Positions 16,302 to 25,251 are shown, counted from the first letter of the stretch. The stretch: DNA of 36,560 bases from JBHJGS01 sp050331575 (GCA_050331575.1 JBHJGS010000034.1:1-36560); one strand, 5' to 3'. Notes: generated from the letters alone by a model not told the origin. Translations and numbers: made by a program.

Positions 16302-19300
16302 ATGAAACAGGGCCTGATTGCTTGGTGGGCGCGCAACCCCGTCGCCGCCAATCTGCTGATGGTCGGGATTTTGATCTCCGGCGCCCTCAGCTTTATGAAC
16401 ATGAACCGCGAGGTCTGGCCGACCATCCAGGCCAATTGGGTGGAGGTCTCGGTCGCCTGGCCGGGGGCGGCTCCGCGCGAGGTCGAAGAACAGATCCTGC
16501 TGCGCGTGGAAGAGGTGCTCAGCGATCTGGACAATATCGAGCGGCTGCGTGGCTATGCCCGCGAAGGCGGCGGCAGTCTCTATATCGAGGCCGATCCGCG
16601 CATTGATATGGGCGACTTCATCGCCGAGGTGAAACTGCGCGTGGACAGCATCGTCTCGCTGCCCCGCGACATTGAGCCGCTGCGCGTGCGCGAAATCCTG
16701 ACCCGCAACAATCTGGTGCGCGTCGCCATCCACGGCGATGTCGAGGAAAAGATCCTCAAGCGCACGGCGGAACGGGTGCGCCAGGAAATCGCCGCCCAGC
16801 CCGGTGCCGCGATCGTCGAGCTGTTCGGCGCGCGCCAGGAAGAGGTGTCGATTGAGCTGTCTGAACAGGCGATGCGCCGCTACGGCCTGACCTTCGACCA
16901 GGTCGCCCAGGCGATCCGCGGCAGTTCCATCAACCTGTCCTCCGGTACGGTGCGCACCTCCAACGCGCAATTCCGCATCCAGGCGCGAAACCTGGCCGAT
17001 ACCGCAGCGGATTTCGAGCAGATCGTGGTGCGCCAGACCGATGATGGCGGCATCATCCGGGTCGGCGACGTCGCCACCGTGATCGACGGCTTTGAGGACG
17101 AGGAAATCCTCGCCACCTTCAACGGCGAGCCGGCGATCCTGGTCGATGTCATGACCACCGAACAGATGAATGTGGTTCAGACCTCAGACTCGGTCAATCG
17201 CTGGCTGGATGAGGAGTCGGAGAAATTCCTGCCGCAGGGCGTGGAGGCGACTCTGTGGTTCGACCAGTCCAAGATCTATACCGACCGCATTCAACTGATC
17301 GGCTCCTCGGCGTTTCTGGGGCTGATGCTGGTGTTCATCCTGCTGCTGCTGACGCTGGCGCCACGCGTTGCGATCTGGGTGACGATCGGCATCGCCACCG
17401 CCTTTGCCGGCGCCTTCATCTTCTTGCCGGCCAATGGCGTGTCCTTGAACATGCTGTCGCTGTTCGCCTTTCTGCTGGTGATCGGCATTGTCGTCGACGA
17501 CGCCATCGTCATCGGCGAGGGCATTCACCAGCAGCATGAAAAAGGCAACAAGGGCGTTGATGCCGCGGTGCTGGGCGCGCAGCTGGTCGCCAAGCCGGTG
17601 ATCTTCGCTGTGCTGACGTCGATGATCTCGTTTCTGCCCTGGCTGCTGCTGTCGGGTCTGCAGGTGCAGTTCACCCGGCAGATCTCGATCATCATCATCC
17701 TGGCGCTGACCTTCTCGCTGATCGAGGCGCTTTTGATCCTGCCCGCGCACCTGTCGCACAAGGGCTGGCTGACCTCGCTGGGCAGCTTTCTGTTCGGCTG
17801 GCTGGAACGCGGCCTGCTGGGCCGGACCCGCGGCGCCGTGTCCAATGGCATGAGGCGCTTTGCCGACGGGCCGTACCGCCGGGCAATGAACTGGTCGCTG
17901 CGCTATCGCTATATCACCACGGCCCTGTTCTTTGCCTCGCTGATCCTTTCTATGGGGCTGTTCAGCACCGGCTGGGTGAAATTCTCGTTCATGCCGGAGG
18001 TGGAGGATGAACAGGTTTCCGTCACCGTGACGCTGCCTGAAGGCACGTCGTTCGAACGCGCCCAGGAGATCCTGCGCCAATTGCAGCAGGGCCAGCGCCA
18101 GATGGTCGCCAATGTGCGCCAGGAGTTTCCCAACAATCGCCTGGTGGACAATTGGTATACCCGCGCCCGGCCCAATGAGGTGCTGGCCATCGTGGTGCTG
18201 GCGCCGCCGGAGGTCCGGCCGATTTCCGCCAAGGATGTGGCCGACCGGCTGCGCGCGCAGATCGGCGAGATCCCCGATGCCGAGGAGCTGACCGTGGGCT
18301 TTACTATCAACCAGTCCGACCCGGATCTGCAATTCGCCGTCAGCCACCAGGATCTGGAGCTCTTGCGCGAGGCCACCGCGGCCTTGCGGGCGCAGCTGGC
18401 GACCTATGATACGGTGCTGGATGTGCGCGACGATCTGCAGTCCGCCAGCGAGGAATTGCAGCTGACATTGCGGCCCGGTGCGCAAAAGCTGGGCCTGACG
18501 CTGAGCGAGGTCTCACGCCAGGTGCGCCAGGCCTATTTCGGCGAGGAGGTGCAGCGCCTGGCGCGCATGGGCGACGATGTGCGGGTCATGCTGCGCCTGC
18601 CCGAGGCCGAGCGTCGCTCGCTGGACAGCCTGGAGGATCTGCGCATCCGCCTGAGCGACGGCCGCGAAGTGCCGCTGCTGTCCGTGGCAGAGATCGACTA
18701 TGCCCCGGGCATCTCTCGCATCAACCGGCGCGAACGCTTTCGGGCCGCCGTGGTTACCGCTGATCTGGGCGGCGCGGACCGCCGGCCGATCATGGACGAT
18801 CTGGAGGAGACGTTCTTCCCGCAATGGGAGGAACAATTCCCGGGCGTGCGCCGCGGCACCATCGGCCAGGCCGAGGGCGAGGCGGAATTCTTCGCCGAAG
18901 TGGGCATGCTCTACACCATCTGCCTGTTCGCCATGTATGCGTTGATCGCCATCGCGTTTCGGTCCTACTTCCTGCCGGCCCTGGTGATGGTGGCGATCCC
19001 GTTCGGCTTCATGGGCGCGGTCTACGGCCATCTGCTGTTCGGCATGCCCTTGGCGCTGTTCAGCTTTTTCGGCATCGGCGCGGCCGCGGGCGTGGTCGTG
19101 AACGACAATCTGGTGCTGGTGGACTATGTCAATCGGCTGCGTGATCAGGGCCTGGGCGCCTTCGAAGCGCTGGTGGAAGCGGGCGTGGCGCGCTTCCGGC
19201 CGATCGTGCTGACCTCGGCGACCACCTTCATCGGCCTGATCCCGATGATGGCCGAACAGTCGACCCAGGCACAGTTCCTGAAGCCCACCGTGGTCTCGCT

Positions 19301-19469
19301 GTCGTTCGCGGTGCTGTTGGCCACCGGGGTGACGCTGATCCTGGTGCCGTCGCTTTACGGCATCGGCGTGGATGTCGGCCGCGGGACCCAGCGCCTGTTC
19401 ACCGGCCGCAAGCGCGGGGCGTTCGGCAGCCACCATGTCGACCGGCCGCAGCCGGGGCCGGCGGAATAA
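16302..19469 (+). CDS. RND efflux transporter permease subunit
   Basis: 1055 aa from ATG 16302. It begins with a membrane helix carrying RNPVAANLLMVGILISGALS, and PREVEEQILLRVEEVL follows as in AcrB/HAE1-type pumps. Two periplasmic loops and twelve predicted helices are visible. The proton-relay Asp pair lies in LLVIGIVVDDAIVIGEGI in helix 4. The second half repeats the pattern, with FFGIGAAAGVVVNDNLVLVDYVNR. The pump is driven by protons and exports amphiphilic compounds from the inner membrane or periplasm. Substrates cannot be named. The start of the C-terminal half (ALFFASLILSMGLFSTGWVKF) and the overall length are normal. A hairpin terminator candidate follows the stop. Confidence 0.95.
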   Translation: MKQGLIAWWARNPVAANLLMVGILISGALSFMNMNREVWPTIQANWVEVSVAWPGAAPREVEEQILLRVEEVLSDLDNIERLRGYAREGGGSLYIEADPRIDMGDFIAEVKLRVDSIVSLPRDIEPLRVREILTRNNLVRVAIHGDVEEKILKRTAERVRQEIAAQPGAAIVELFGARQEEVSIELSEQAMRRYGLTFDQVAQAIRGSSINLSSGTVRTSNAQFRIQARNLADTAADFEQIVVRQTDDGGIIRVGDVATVIDGFEDEEILATFNGEPAILVDVMTTEQMNVVQTSDSVNRWLDEESEKFLPQGVEATLWFDQSKIYTDRIQLIGSSAFLGLMLVFILLLLTLAPRVAIWVTIGIATAFAGAFIFLPANGVSLNMLSLFAFLLVIGIVVDDAIVIGEGIHQQHEKGNKGVDAAVLGAQLVAKPVIFAVLTSMISFLPWLLLSGLQVQFTRQISIIIILALTFSLIEALLILPAHLSHKGWLTSLGSFLFGWLERGLLGRTRGAVSNGMRRFADGPYRRAMNWSLRYRYITTALFFASLILSMGLFSTGWVKFSFMPEVEDEQVSVTVTLPEGTSFERAQEILRQLQQGQRQMVANVRQEFPNNRLVDNWYTRARPNEVLAIVVLAPPEVRPISAKDVADRLRAQIGEIPDAEELTVGFTINQSDPDLQFAVSHQDLELLREATAALRAQLATYDTVLDVRDDLQSASEELQLTLRPGAQKLGLTLSEVSRQVRQAYFGEEVQRLARMGDDVRVMLRLPEAERRSLDSLEDLRIRLSDGREVPLLSVAEIDYAPGISRINRRERFRAAVVTADLGGADRRPIMDDLEETFFPQWEEQFPGVRRGTIGQAEGEAEFFAEVGMLYTICLFAMYALIAIAFRSYFLPALVMVAIPFGFMGAVYGHLLFGMPLALFSFFGIGAAAGVVVNDNLVLVDYVNRLRDQGLGAFEALVEAGVARFRPIVLTSATTFIGLIPMMAEQSTQAQFLKPTVVSLSFAVLLATGVTLILVPSLYGIGVDVGRGTQRLFTGRKRGAFGSHHVDRPQPGPAE

Positions 19470-19476
19470 GACATGC

Positions 19477-19506
19477 CGGCGGCGGTGCCTCAGCGCGCCG
19501 CCGCCG
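19477..19506 (+). terminator. GC hairpin after the RND permease
   Basis: CGGCGGCGG (19477-19485) pairs perfectly with CCGCCGCCG (19498-19506) around a 12-base loop, eight bases after the permease stop. There is no T-tract, so it may act as a weak terminator or as an mRNA 3' end stabiliser. Confidence 0.45.
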
Positions 19507-19545
19507 ATGACAAGCCGGGCCCAAATCGCCTAAACTGGCGTCGTT

Positions 19546-20343
19546 ATGCGGGCCGATGTCTCATCCTTGCAGCGGTTTTATGCCAGTCCCCTAGGCCGCA
19601 GTTGCGCCGATTTGGTTGCAACGCGGCTGAATGGATTGTGGCGCACCCTACCGCCGCAAGCCCATATCGCCGGGATTGGCTACGCCCCGCCCTATCTGGA
19701 GCGGCTGAGCATGCCTGCTGCCAGCCGAGTGGCCTTCATGCCCGGGCCGCAAGGGGTCCGCCTGTGGCCAGAGGCTGCGCGCAATGCCGCAGCCCTGATC
19801 GAAGAGAGCGACTGGCCGCTGCCCAACGGCGCCTATGACGGCCTGATCCTGGCGCATGCCCTGGAAGTCGCCGACGATCTGGCAGGCCTGCTGCGCGAGA
19901 CCTGGCGGTGCCTGAACCCCGGCGGTCGCGCGGTCATCATCGTGCCGCGCCGGCGCGGCTTCTGGTCCAGCGCCGACAGTACGCCATTTGGCTTCGGGCG
20001 CCCCTTCTCACAGGAGCAATTGCGCCGCTTGCTGGGCGAGCATCTGTTGCCGGTGACGCGGCTGGTGGCGGCGTGCGTGTGGCCGCCGCTCACCCGCTTC
20101 GGCCTGTGGCGCCTGGCCCCCACAGTGGAGCGCCTGGCCGTGGATGGCGGCGCCACGCGACTGGGCGGCATTCTGATCGTCGAATGCGAGAAGCAGTTGG
20201 AAGGCGGCATCAAAGTGCGTCCCAAGCGCCTGCCGCAACGCCAACTACGACCGGTGCCTGCCCCGGTCACCGGCCTGCAGGCGCCGGAACGCCGTGAGCA
20301 GCGCCTGGCCGAGGCGGCCGCGGCGGTTCAGCTTTCCTCCTGA
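19546..20343 (+). CDS. Class I SAM-dependent methyltransferase-like protein
   Basis: 265 aa from ATG 19546. The usual motif I is weak (AHIAGIGYAPPYLERL). The post-motif region is clear: YDGLILAHALEVADDLAGLLRETWRCLNPGGRAVIIVPRRRGFW, of the type seen in UbiE/Methyltransf_11 proteins, with later GFGRPFSQEQLRRLLGEH. The C-terminal 40 residues are basic and proline-rich (VRPKRLPQRQLRP). The acceptor is unknown. The last 16 bp overlap the 3' end of the convergent SH3 gene, so the two 3' coding ends share DNA. Confidence 0.8.
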   Translation: MRADVSSLQRFYASPLGRSCADLVATRLNGLWRTLPPQAHIAGIGYAPPYLERLSMPAASRVAFMPGPQGVRLWPEAARNAAALIEESDWPLPNGAYDGLILAHALEVADDLAGLLRETWRCLNPGGRAVIIVPRRRGFWSSADSTPFGFGRPFSQEQLRRLLGEHLLPVTRLVAACVWPPLTRFGLWRLAPTVERLAVDGGATRLGGILIVECEKQLEGGIKVRPKRLPQRQLRPVPAPVTGLQAPERREQRLAEAAAAVQLSS

Positions 20344-20846
20344 AACACGCCCCAGAGGTGGGCGGCGGGCAGCCAGCCGGTGCGGCCGGCCAGTTTCAGC
20401 CGGCACCAGCCGGCCTGGCAATGATCCAGGGTTGCGGTGACGCCGGCTTCGGCGCGCAGCACCGGGGCCGCGGCACGGTCAGGGTCCTTCTTCATCTCCG
20501 CATCCTGCTCCAACCACACCGTGCGCGTCCCGCTGAGCAAGGCGACATGCATCCAGCCCTCGGTGCCTTCCGGATCGCGCACCTGACGCCAGGCGCCATA
20601 TTCCCCGACCACCAAAAGCGGCAGGCCTTCGCGGCGATATTCCCAGCGGATCGGATAACGCTCGCCAGGGCCGGACCGCAGATAGGCGCGCGTCTGCGCA
20701 ATCGCCACGAACCGCGGCACGTCCAGACCGGACGGGCCCTGGCGCACCGGCCCGCGCGCGAGCGGTGCAGCCACCAGGGACACGCTCACTAAGGCCAGGA
20801 ACAGGGCCAGGATGAGGGGCAGGGTAAGGGGCAGCAGGCAGCGCAT
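20328..20846 (-). CDS. Exported bacterial SH3-domain protein
   Basis: 172 aa from ATG 20846; a GTG at 20870 would add eight residues. A long hydrophobic signal peptide (about 1-30) ends near LVAAPLARG. Two SH3-like modules follow. The first (about 45-110) has RFVAIAQTRAYLRSGPGERYP and DPEGTEGWMHVALLSG; the second (about 125-168) has CQAGWCRLKLAGRTGWLPAAHLWGV. The paired Cys in HCQAGWCRL could form a disulfide. Such proteins are periplasmic and often bind peptidoglycan or partner enzymes; the role is not established. It is transcribed divergently from the 2-hydroxyacid dehydrogenase, as in several alphaproteobacteria (recalled). Confidence 0.85.
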   Translation of the reverse strand: MRCLLPLTLPLILALFLALVSVSLVAAPLARGPVRQGPSGLDVPRFVAIAQTRAYLRSGPGERYPIRWEYRREGLPLLVVGEYGAWRQVRDPEGTEGWMHVALLSGTRTVWLEQDAEMKKDPDRAAAPVLRAEAGVTATLDHCQAGWCRLKLAGRTGWLPAAHLWGVFQEES

Positions 20847-20998
20847 GGCATGGCGGGGTGCCTCAGCCACGCCAGTCGGTCAAGGCTGCTTTGACAAGCA
20901 TAGGCGGCCATGGCTAGTAGGGCCCGCGGCTGCCGCGGCCGGCCGCACCAGATCCGTCACCATCCCGCCGTCCCGTTTCTCTTTCGCCGGAGCGTTTT

Positions 20999-21985
20999 AT
21001 GGCGCCGTCCCGTCCCCGCGTGATCGTTACCCGCAAGCTGCCACATCAGATCGAAGCCCGCATGACCGAATTGTTCGATGTCGCATTGCGGGAGGAAGAT
21101 CGGCCGATGAGCCAGGCCGAACTGCGCGAGGCCGTGGCGACGTGCGATGTGCTGGTGCCCACGGTGACCGATCGGATCGACGCTGCCATCCTGTCGCAGG
21201 CCAGCCCGGAACTGAAGCTGATCGCCAATTTCGGCAATGGTGTCGACCATATCGACCTGGCCAGCGCGCGCCAGCGCAAGATCACCGTGACCAACACCCC
21301 CGGCGTGCTGACCGAAGACACCGCGGACATGACCATGGCGCTGATCCTGGCGGTGCCACGGCGCATGATCGAGGGCGTGAAGATGATCGAGGCCGGCGAC
21401 TGGCAGGGCTGGGCACCCACCGGCCTGCGCGGCGCGCGCATCTGGGGCAAGCGGCTGGGCATCATCGGCATGGGCCGCATCGGCCAGGCGGTGGCGCATC
21501 GCGCCCGCGCTTTCGGACTGTCGATCCACTATCACAACCGCTCGCGCCTGCCGGAAAGCGTCGAGGCGCCGTTGGACGCGACCTATTGGGAAAGCCTGGA
21601 CCAGATGCTGGCGCGCATGGATATCATCTCGGTGAATTGCCCGCACACGCCGGCGACGTTTCACCTCTTGTCGGCGCGCCGGCTGAAGCTGATGAAGCCG
21701 CAGGCCTATATCATCAATACCTCGCGCGGCGAGGTGATCGACGAGAATGCGCTGGCCCGCATGCTGGAGGCGGGCGAGTTGGCCGGCGCCGGGCTGGACG
21801 TGTTCGAGCACGAACCGGCGATCAACCCCAAGCTGATGGCCCTGCCCAGTGTCGTGTGCCTGCCGCATATGGGCTCGGCCACCTACGAGGCGCGCATCGA
21901 CATGGGCGAGAAGGTCCTGATCAATATCAAGACCTTCGCCGACGGCCACACCCCGCCGGACCGCGTGCTGGAAGGGCTATATTAA
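20999..21985 (+). CDS. D-2-hydroxyacid dehydrogenase (glyoxylate/hydroxypyruvate reductase-like)
   Basis: 328 aa from ATG 20999 with CCGGAG upstream. The Rossmann motif GMGRIG (157-162) is followed 20 residues on by HNRS, where Asn-Arg replaces Asp, suggesting NADPH preference. The catalytic triad is present: Arg243 in TSRGEVID, Glu272 in FEHEP, His290 in LPHMGSAT. NFGNGVDHIDL and GVLTEDTADM are typical of glyoxylate reductases. The enzyme should reduce glyoxylate or hydroxypyruvate in the cytoplasm. The substrate is inferred from subfamily resemblance. It is transcribed alone. A possible promoter upstream reads TTGACA (about 20892) and TAGTAG (about 20914). Confidence 0.9.
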   Translation: MAPSRPRVIVTRKLPHQIEARMTELFDVALREEDRPMSQAELREAVATCDVLVPTVTDRIDAAILSQASPELKLIANFGNGVDHIDLASARQRKITVTNTPGVLTEDTADMTMALILAVPRRMIEGVKMIEAGDWQGWAPTGLRGARIWGKRLGIIGMGRIGQAVAHRARAFGLSIHYHNRSRLPESVEAPLDATYWESLDQMLARMDIISVNCPHTPATFHLLSARRLKLMKPQAYIINTSRGEVIDENALARMLEAGELAGAGLDVFEHEPAINPKLMALPSVVCLPHMGSATYEARIDMGEKVLINIKTFADGHTPPDRVLEGLY

Positions 21986-22030
21986 TCCGGCCAGCCGGGG
22001 CCCCGTTATGGGGGCGAGCACCCTTATGCT

Positions 22031-22240
22031 CTAAATGCGATAATAGTTGCGAAGTCCGCGGATGCGGGCGGGGCTGACGCGCAGGCGCGTGGCGATGGCG
22101 CGTTCAGACAGGCCCTGGCGCATCAGGGCCAAAAGCGTGCGGGCCGCCGGCGGCGGGGCCTCATCGCGGACCAGGCGCGGGGCCCCCGGCACACCGTCGC
22201 CCGGGCGATCAAACTGGTGGTACTGACCGGACTCGAACAT
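22031..22240 (-). CDS. Small protein with helix-turn-helix-like C-terminus
   Basis: 69 aa from ATG 22240, with AAGGA about nine bases upstream. The N-terminal half is loose and proline-rich. The C-terminal half, LLALMRQGLSERAIATRLRVS followed by PARIRGLRNYYRI, has the spacing of a helix-turn-helix of the resolvase or sigma-region-4 type. It could be a small DNA-binding protein. There is no close named family I can give. It lies 94 bp upstream of, and reads towards, the convergent end of the dehydrogenase gene (45 bp gap). Being a coherent frame with an RBS supports it as real. Confidence 0.55.
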   Translation of the reverse strand: MFESGQYHQFDRPGDGVPGAPRLVRDEAPPPAARTLLALMRQGLSERAIATRLRVSPARIRGLRNYYRI

Positions 22241-22333
22241 CAGACACTGTCCTTGAAGCGGGGATCACGCGGCGAACTATGCGCGGCGCGGGCGCCGGTA
22301 TATTGACCCCGATCAATCTTCTCAAGCCCATTT

Positions 22334-23239
22334 TCAGCCCGCGCCGATGTGCCGCCGCACGACTTGGTCCAGCGGCGTCGGCGCCACGTTCAGCGCGCTC
22401 AAGCCCGCAGCATAAGGTGCGGTCACATTATCGCGTTGCATCAGGGCCACCTCCGTCGGCGTCACCGGCGGATGCGGCAGAACCGCGCCGGCGGCGGCCA
22501 GGCCGCGCCAGACCAACGCGGGCATGGGTATCAGCGGCCGGCGGCGCCGGGCCAGCCTCAACACGCGGGCGACCAGGTCGCGATAGGCAAACACCTCCGG
22601 CCCGCCCAGGTCATAGGCCGGCTCATGCGCCTCGGCCATGCTCATGGCGCGACCAGCCGCCTGCGCGACATCCCCGACATAGACCGGCTGCAAGCGCACC
22701 TGGCCGCGGCCGAACAGCGGCATCACGGGCGCCAGCCGGGCCATGCCGATCAATCGTTCCAGAAAGCCGTCTCCCGGGCCCATCATCACGCTGGGCCGAA
22801 AGACGGTGGCGTTGGGAAAGGCGGCACAGACGGCGTCCTGGCCTTGACCGCGGGCGGCCAAATAGGGCGCAGGGTCGTTGGCATCCGCACCGATGCCGGA
22901 CAGATGCACCAGGCATGTGACCCCGGCGGAGCGCGCGGCCCGGGCCACCTGCTCGGCCCCGGCGACATGGATATCGGCAAAGCGGATGCCGCCGCGCTGG
23001 CGATACAGGCTGACCGCATTAACCACCCCGTGGGCGCCCTCAAGCGCGCGGGCGACGCTGTCGGCATCGGTTACATCGGCGCGCACCGGGATCAGCCGGC
23101 CCTGCGACCCCGCCGGTACGGTTATGCGTTCTGGATGGCGCGCAGCAGCCCGCACGCAAAAGCGCAAGCCCAACAGGCAGGCGACGATGCGGCGGCCCAG
23201 AAAGCCGCTGCCGCCGAACACGGTGACGGTATCGGTCAT
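22334..23239 (-). CDS. NDUFA9-like atypical short-chain dehydrogenase
   Basis: 301 aa from ATG 23239, overlapping the HAD gene stop as ATGA. The N-terminal VTVFGGSGFLGRRI (GGSGFLG at 9-15) is the NAD(P)-binding loop of extended/atypical SDRs. IPVRADVTDADSVARAL, HLSGIGAD and RPSVMMGPGDGFLERL follow the pattern of complex I subunit NDUFA9-like proteins. The normal catalytic Tyr-x-x-x-Lys is not obvious. In alphaproteobacteria the homologue has been linked to complex I or to coenzyme Q enzymes; the role here is inferred. No nuo genes are present. Confidence 0.88.
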   Translation of the reverse strand: MTDTVTVFGGSGFLGRRIVACLLGLRFCVRAAARHPERITVPAGSQGRLIPVRADVTDADSVARALEGAHGVVNAVSLYRQRGGIRFADIHVAGAEQVARAARSAGVTCLVHLSGIGADANDPAPYLAARGQGQDAVCAAFPNATVFRPSVMMGPGDGFLERLIGMARLAPVMPLFGRGQVRLQPVYVGDVAQAAGRAMSMAEAHEPAYDLGGPEVFAYRDLVARVLRLARRRRPLIPMPALVWRGLAAAGAVLPHPPVTPTEVALMQRDNVTAPYAAGLSALNVAPTPLDQVVRRHIGAG

Positions 23240-23937
23240 GCGGCTGCCACCTGCGCCAGCGCCTCGTCCACAACGCTGCGATACAGGCTGATCAAGCGCT
23301 CAGCGCCGGGCGCCGGTGTCGCGCGTTCGGCCAGATGCAAGGTGACCCGCACTCCGGAGTGGGCAGCGATCTTCTCCAAATGGCCCTCACTGTCATCGAC
23401 ATAGTGCAGGCGGCCGGCAAACAGGGTCTGCAGATAGTCCAGCTGCAGAGGCTTCTCGACACGGCCGATCATAAAGGTTTCGCTCGGCCGAAGCTGCTGC
23501 TGGTCCAAAAACGCCAAGAGGCGGCCGGTCATCGCCGGGGTGGAACGGGCCGTTAGGGTGAACCAGGGCAGCCCCTGGGCTTGAACCCAATGGCAGACGT
23601 CAAGATAAGGGCCCGGCGGTGTGGGACGGCCGATCCGCAGTGCTGCCTGGTGATAGACCATGGCGCGGCGGTAGGCGATGTCAAAGCCCTGCACCATCAG
23701 GCCCAGCCTGTCCGCCGCCGAGGTCAAATACGCCTCCTCCCCCGGCTGCACCGGCAGATGATAAATATCATCTTCAACCAAGCCAGTGATCACGCCATCG
23801 ACATCAAACACCACCACCGGAGCCGGCGTAGCCGAAAGCTGGCGGAGCAAGGCCGCCGGCGTGCGGCTGGCCCAGCCATGCTGGCGCGGCATGGGCGGGC
23901 TAGGCGGGGGCGGGCGAGGCGTGGAAGGATCGGCCAT
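23236..23937 (-). CDS. HAD superfamily hydrolase-like protein
   Basis: 233 aa from ATG 23937; the first 20 residues are proline-rich and a later ATG (23892) is possible. The nucleophile motif VVVFDVDGVITG (Asp45, Asp47) is followed by a cap-like insertion. Motif II is in WFTLTARST, and the metal-binding motif IV is in LHYVDDSEGHLEKI. Members of this family dephosphorylate small molecules; the substrate is unknown. It is translationally coupled to the NDUFA9-like gene, which suggests a shared role. Confidence 0.82.
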   Translation of the reverse strand: MADPSTPRPPPPSPPMPRQHGWASRTPAALLRQLSATPAPVVVFDVDGVITGLVEDDIYHLPVQPGEEAYLTSAADRLGLMVQGFDIAYRRAMVYHQAALRIGRPTPPGPYLDVCHWVQAQGLPWFTLTARSTPAMTGRLLAFLDQQQLRPSETFMIGRVEKPLQLDYLQTLFAGRLHYVDDSEGHLEKIAAHSGVRVTLHLAERATPAPGAERLISLYRSVVDEALAQVAAA

Positions 23938-24038
23938 GGCCTAGGCAACGGTTCATCGGCGCGATCGCTCCCAGGGTCTCGCCAAGGCCGATCAAGCCCG
24001 CTAAAGAAGGGCGCGAAATCGACTGTCAGGAGTAGTCT

Positions 24039-24596
24039 ATGCCACGTCCGACCCATCGCCAGATCGCGCTGATTGCCTTGGCTGCTGCCATCGCCTTGGG
24101 AGTGCTGGGCCGCTTGATGCCGCATCCGCACAATGTCACGCCGATCGCGGCGCTGGCGCTGTTCAGCGGGTTTGCCTTTGCCCGGCCAGCCACGGCGGTG
24201 GCGGTTCCGCTGGTCAGCCTGCTGATCTCCGATGCCCTGATCGGGTTTTACGACATGCGCATGATGCTGTTCGTCTTTGCCGGGTTCCTTGCCCCGCTGT
24301 TGTTCCGGCCGCTTTTGCGCACGCGGCCACAGGCGCTGGTGATCGCGGGGTGCACGGTGGCGGGATCGCTGCTGTTCTTTCTGATCTCCAATTTCGGCGT
24401 CTGGCTGATTTACGACACCTATCCCAAGTCTTTGGCCGGGCTGGGCGCCTGCTATACCGCCGCGCTGCCATTTTTGCGTAACACGCTGGCCGGCGATCTG
24501 TTTTGGTCGGCGGTGTTTTTCGGCTTGTACAGCCTGGCGATGCATGGCCTGGGCAGCGCCCGCTCGGGCCGCTTGATCGCGCAGCCGCTGCGTTGA
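24039..24596 (+). CDS. DUF6580 family membrane protein
   Basis: 185 aa from ATG 24039 with AGGAG seven bases upstream. Five or six hydrophobic helices are visible. The family pattern is clear: RLMPHPHNVTPIAALALFSGFAF near the N-terminus, LVSLLISDALIGFYD in the middle and SNFGVWLIYDTYPKSLAGLG followed by ACYTAALPFLRNTLAGDLFWS. These resemble ECF-type vitamin transporter S components, and a transport role has been proposed for the family. The substrate is unknown. I looked for a riboswitch in the 98 bp upstream and saw none. A strong hairpin follows the stop. Confidence 0.85.
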   Translation: MPRPTHRQIALIALAAAIALGVLGRLMPHPHNVTPIAALALFSGFAFARPATAVAVPLVSLLISDALIGFYDMRMMLFVFAGFLAPLLFRPLLRTRPQALVIAGCTVAGSLLFFLISNFGVWLIYDTYPKSLAGLGACYTAALPFLRNTLAGDLFWSAVFFGLYSLAMHGLGSARSGRLIAQPLR

Positions 24597-24605
24597 CACG
24601 AAAGC

Positions 24606-24634
24606 GGGGCGCGCCGGCTAGGCCAGCGCGCCCC
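24606..24634. terminator. Bidirectional hairpin between convergent genes
   Basis: GGGGCGCGC (24606-24614) pairs perfectly with GCGCGCCCC (24626-24634), with an extra inner GGC/GCC. It lies between the convergent DUF6580 and DUF417 genes, flanked by GAAAGC on the left and ATTCC on the right. There is no long T-run, but position and strength fit a shared terminator. Confidence 0.7.
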
Positions 24635-24652
24635 ATTCCAGTCCATCGCAGA

Positions 24653-25153
24653 TCAGCCGCGGTTCAGGTCATTCAAGGCTGATCCGGCCACATACAGTCC
24701 CGCGGCGAACAGCACGACATCCTTCAGCAGGAACTGGCCCGGCACCACGGACAGCGCGGGAAACCCGCCCAGACTGGCTTCCCAGCCCGGCGCGCTGAAC
24801 AAGAAGGTCAGCGTCACAAAGGTGGTCGCCGCCGCGGCGAGGCCGCCGACGACCCCGGCCAGCGGGGCGAATGGGCGGGCAAACAGCAGAAGCGCCGTGG
24901 CGATCTCGACGACACCGATCAGATTGGCAACGCCGCGCACGTCCAGGACGCCATACAGCCAAGCAAGCAGCGGGCTGGAGGCCACCAGGCCTTGAATGGC
25001 GCCGGCTTCATAAGCGGTAAATTTCATCGCGCCGATCCACAAGAAGACAAGGCCTAGACCGTAGACCAGGCCGGCGCGGCCGGCGCCTTGCAGGGCTTGT
25101 CCGGCTTGGCCGGCGGTACGGCGGGTATTGGCGGTTAAGGGCAGGGTCGTCAT
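24653..25153 (-). CDS. DUF417 (YkgB/RclC-like) membrane protein
   Basis: 166 aa from ATG 25153 with AAGGAG eight bases upstream. There are four to five hydrophobic segments. The family pattern includes VFLWIGAMKFTAYEAGAIQGLVASSPLLAWLYG, then a GVVEIATALLLFARPF helix and VVPGQFLLKDVVLFAAGLYV. DUF417 includes E. coli RclC of the reactive-chlorine response; the biochemical role is unknown. It is divergent from a TetR-family gene, and its promoter region carries clear palindromes. Control by that regulator, perhaps through cysteine oxidation, is inferred. Confidence 0.9.
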   Translation of the reverse strand: MTTLPLTANTRRTAGQAGQALQGAGRAGLVYGLGLVFLWIGAMKFTAYEAGAIQGLVASSPLLAWLYGVLDVRGVANLIGVVEIATALLLFARPFAPLAGVVGGLAAAATTFVTLTFLFSAPGWEASLGGFPALSVVPGQFLLKDVVLFAAGLYVAGSALNDLNRG

Positions 25154-25172
25154 CGGTGATCTCCTTAAGTTC

Positions 25173-25188
25173 GGAACCTTTCGGTTCC
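25173..25188. promoter_or_regulatory. Operator palindrome GGAACC-N4-GGTTCC near DUF417
   Basis: A perfect inverted repeat, GGAACC TTTC GGTTCC, lies 19 bp upstream of the DUF417 start. A close second copy, TTGGAACCGTCTGGTTCAA, occurs at 25252-25270 in the same intergenic region. Two related palindromes beside a TetR-type gene suggest regulator binding sites. Confidence 0.6.
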
Positions 25189-25251
25189 TATCAGGGTGAA
25201 AAAGCATCTGAGGACCGAGGCATCGCCCCGGCGACAGCGCTGAGATAGCGT

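Noticed and set aside
17184..18485. 433-codon minus-strand open frame inside the RND permease gene
   Set aside because: His/Gln/Arg-rich shadow with no RBS or family pattern; the sense strand encodes an intact RND pump.
23940..24038. Possible riboswitch before the DUF6580 gene
   Set aside because: The 98-bp leader lacks any conserved cobalamin- or other riboswitch core that I can see.
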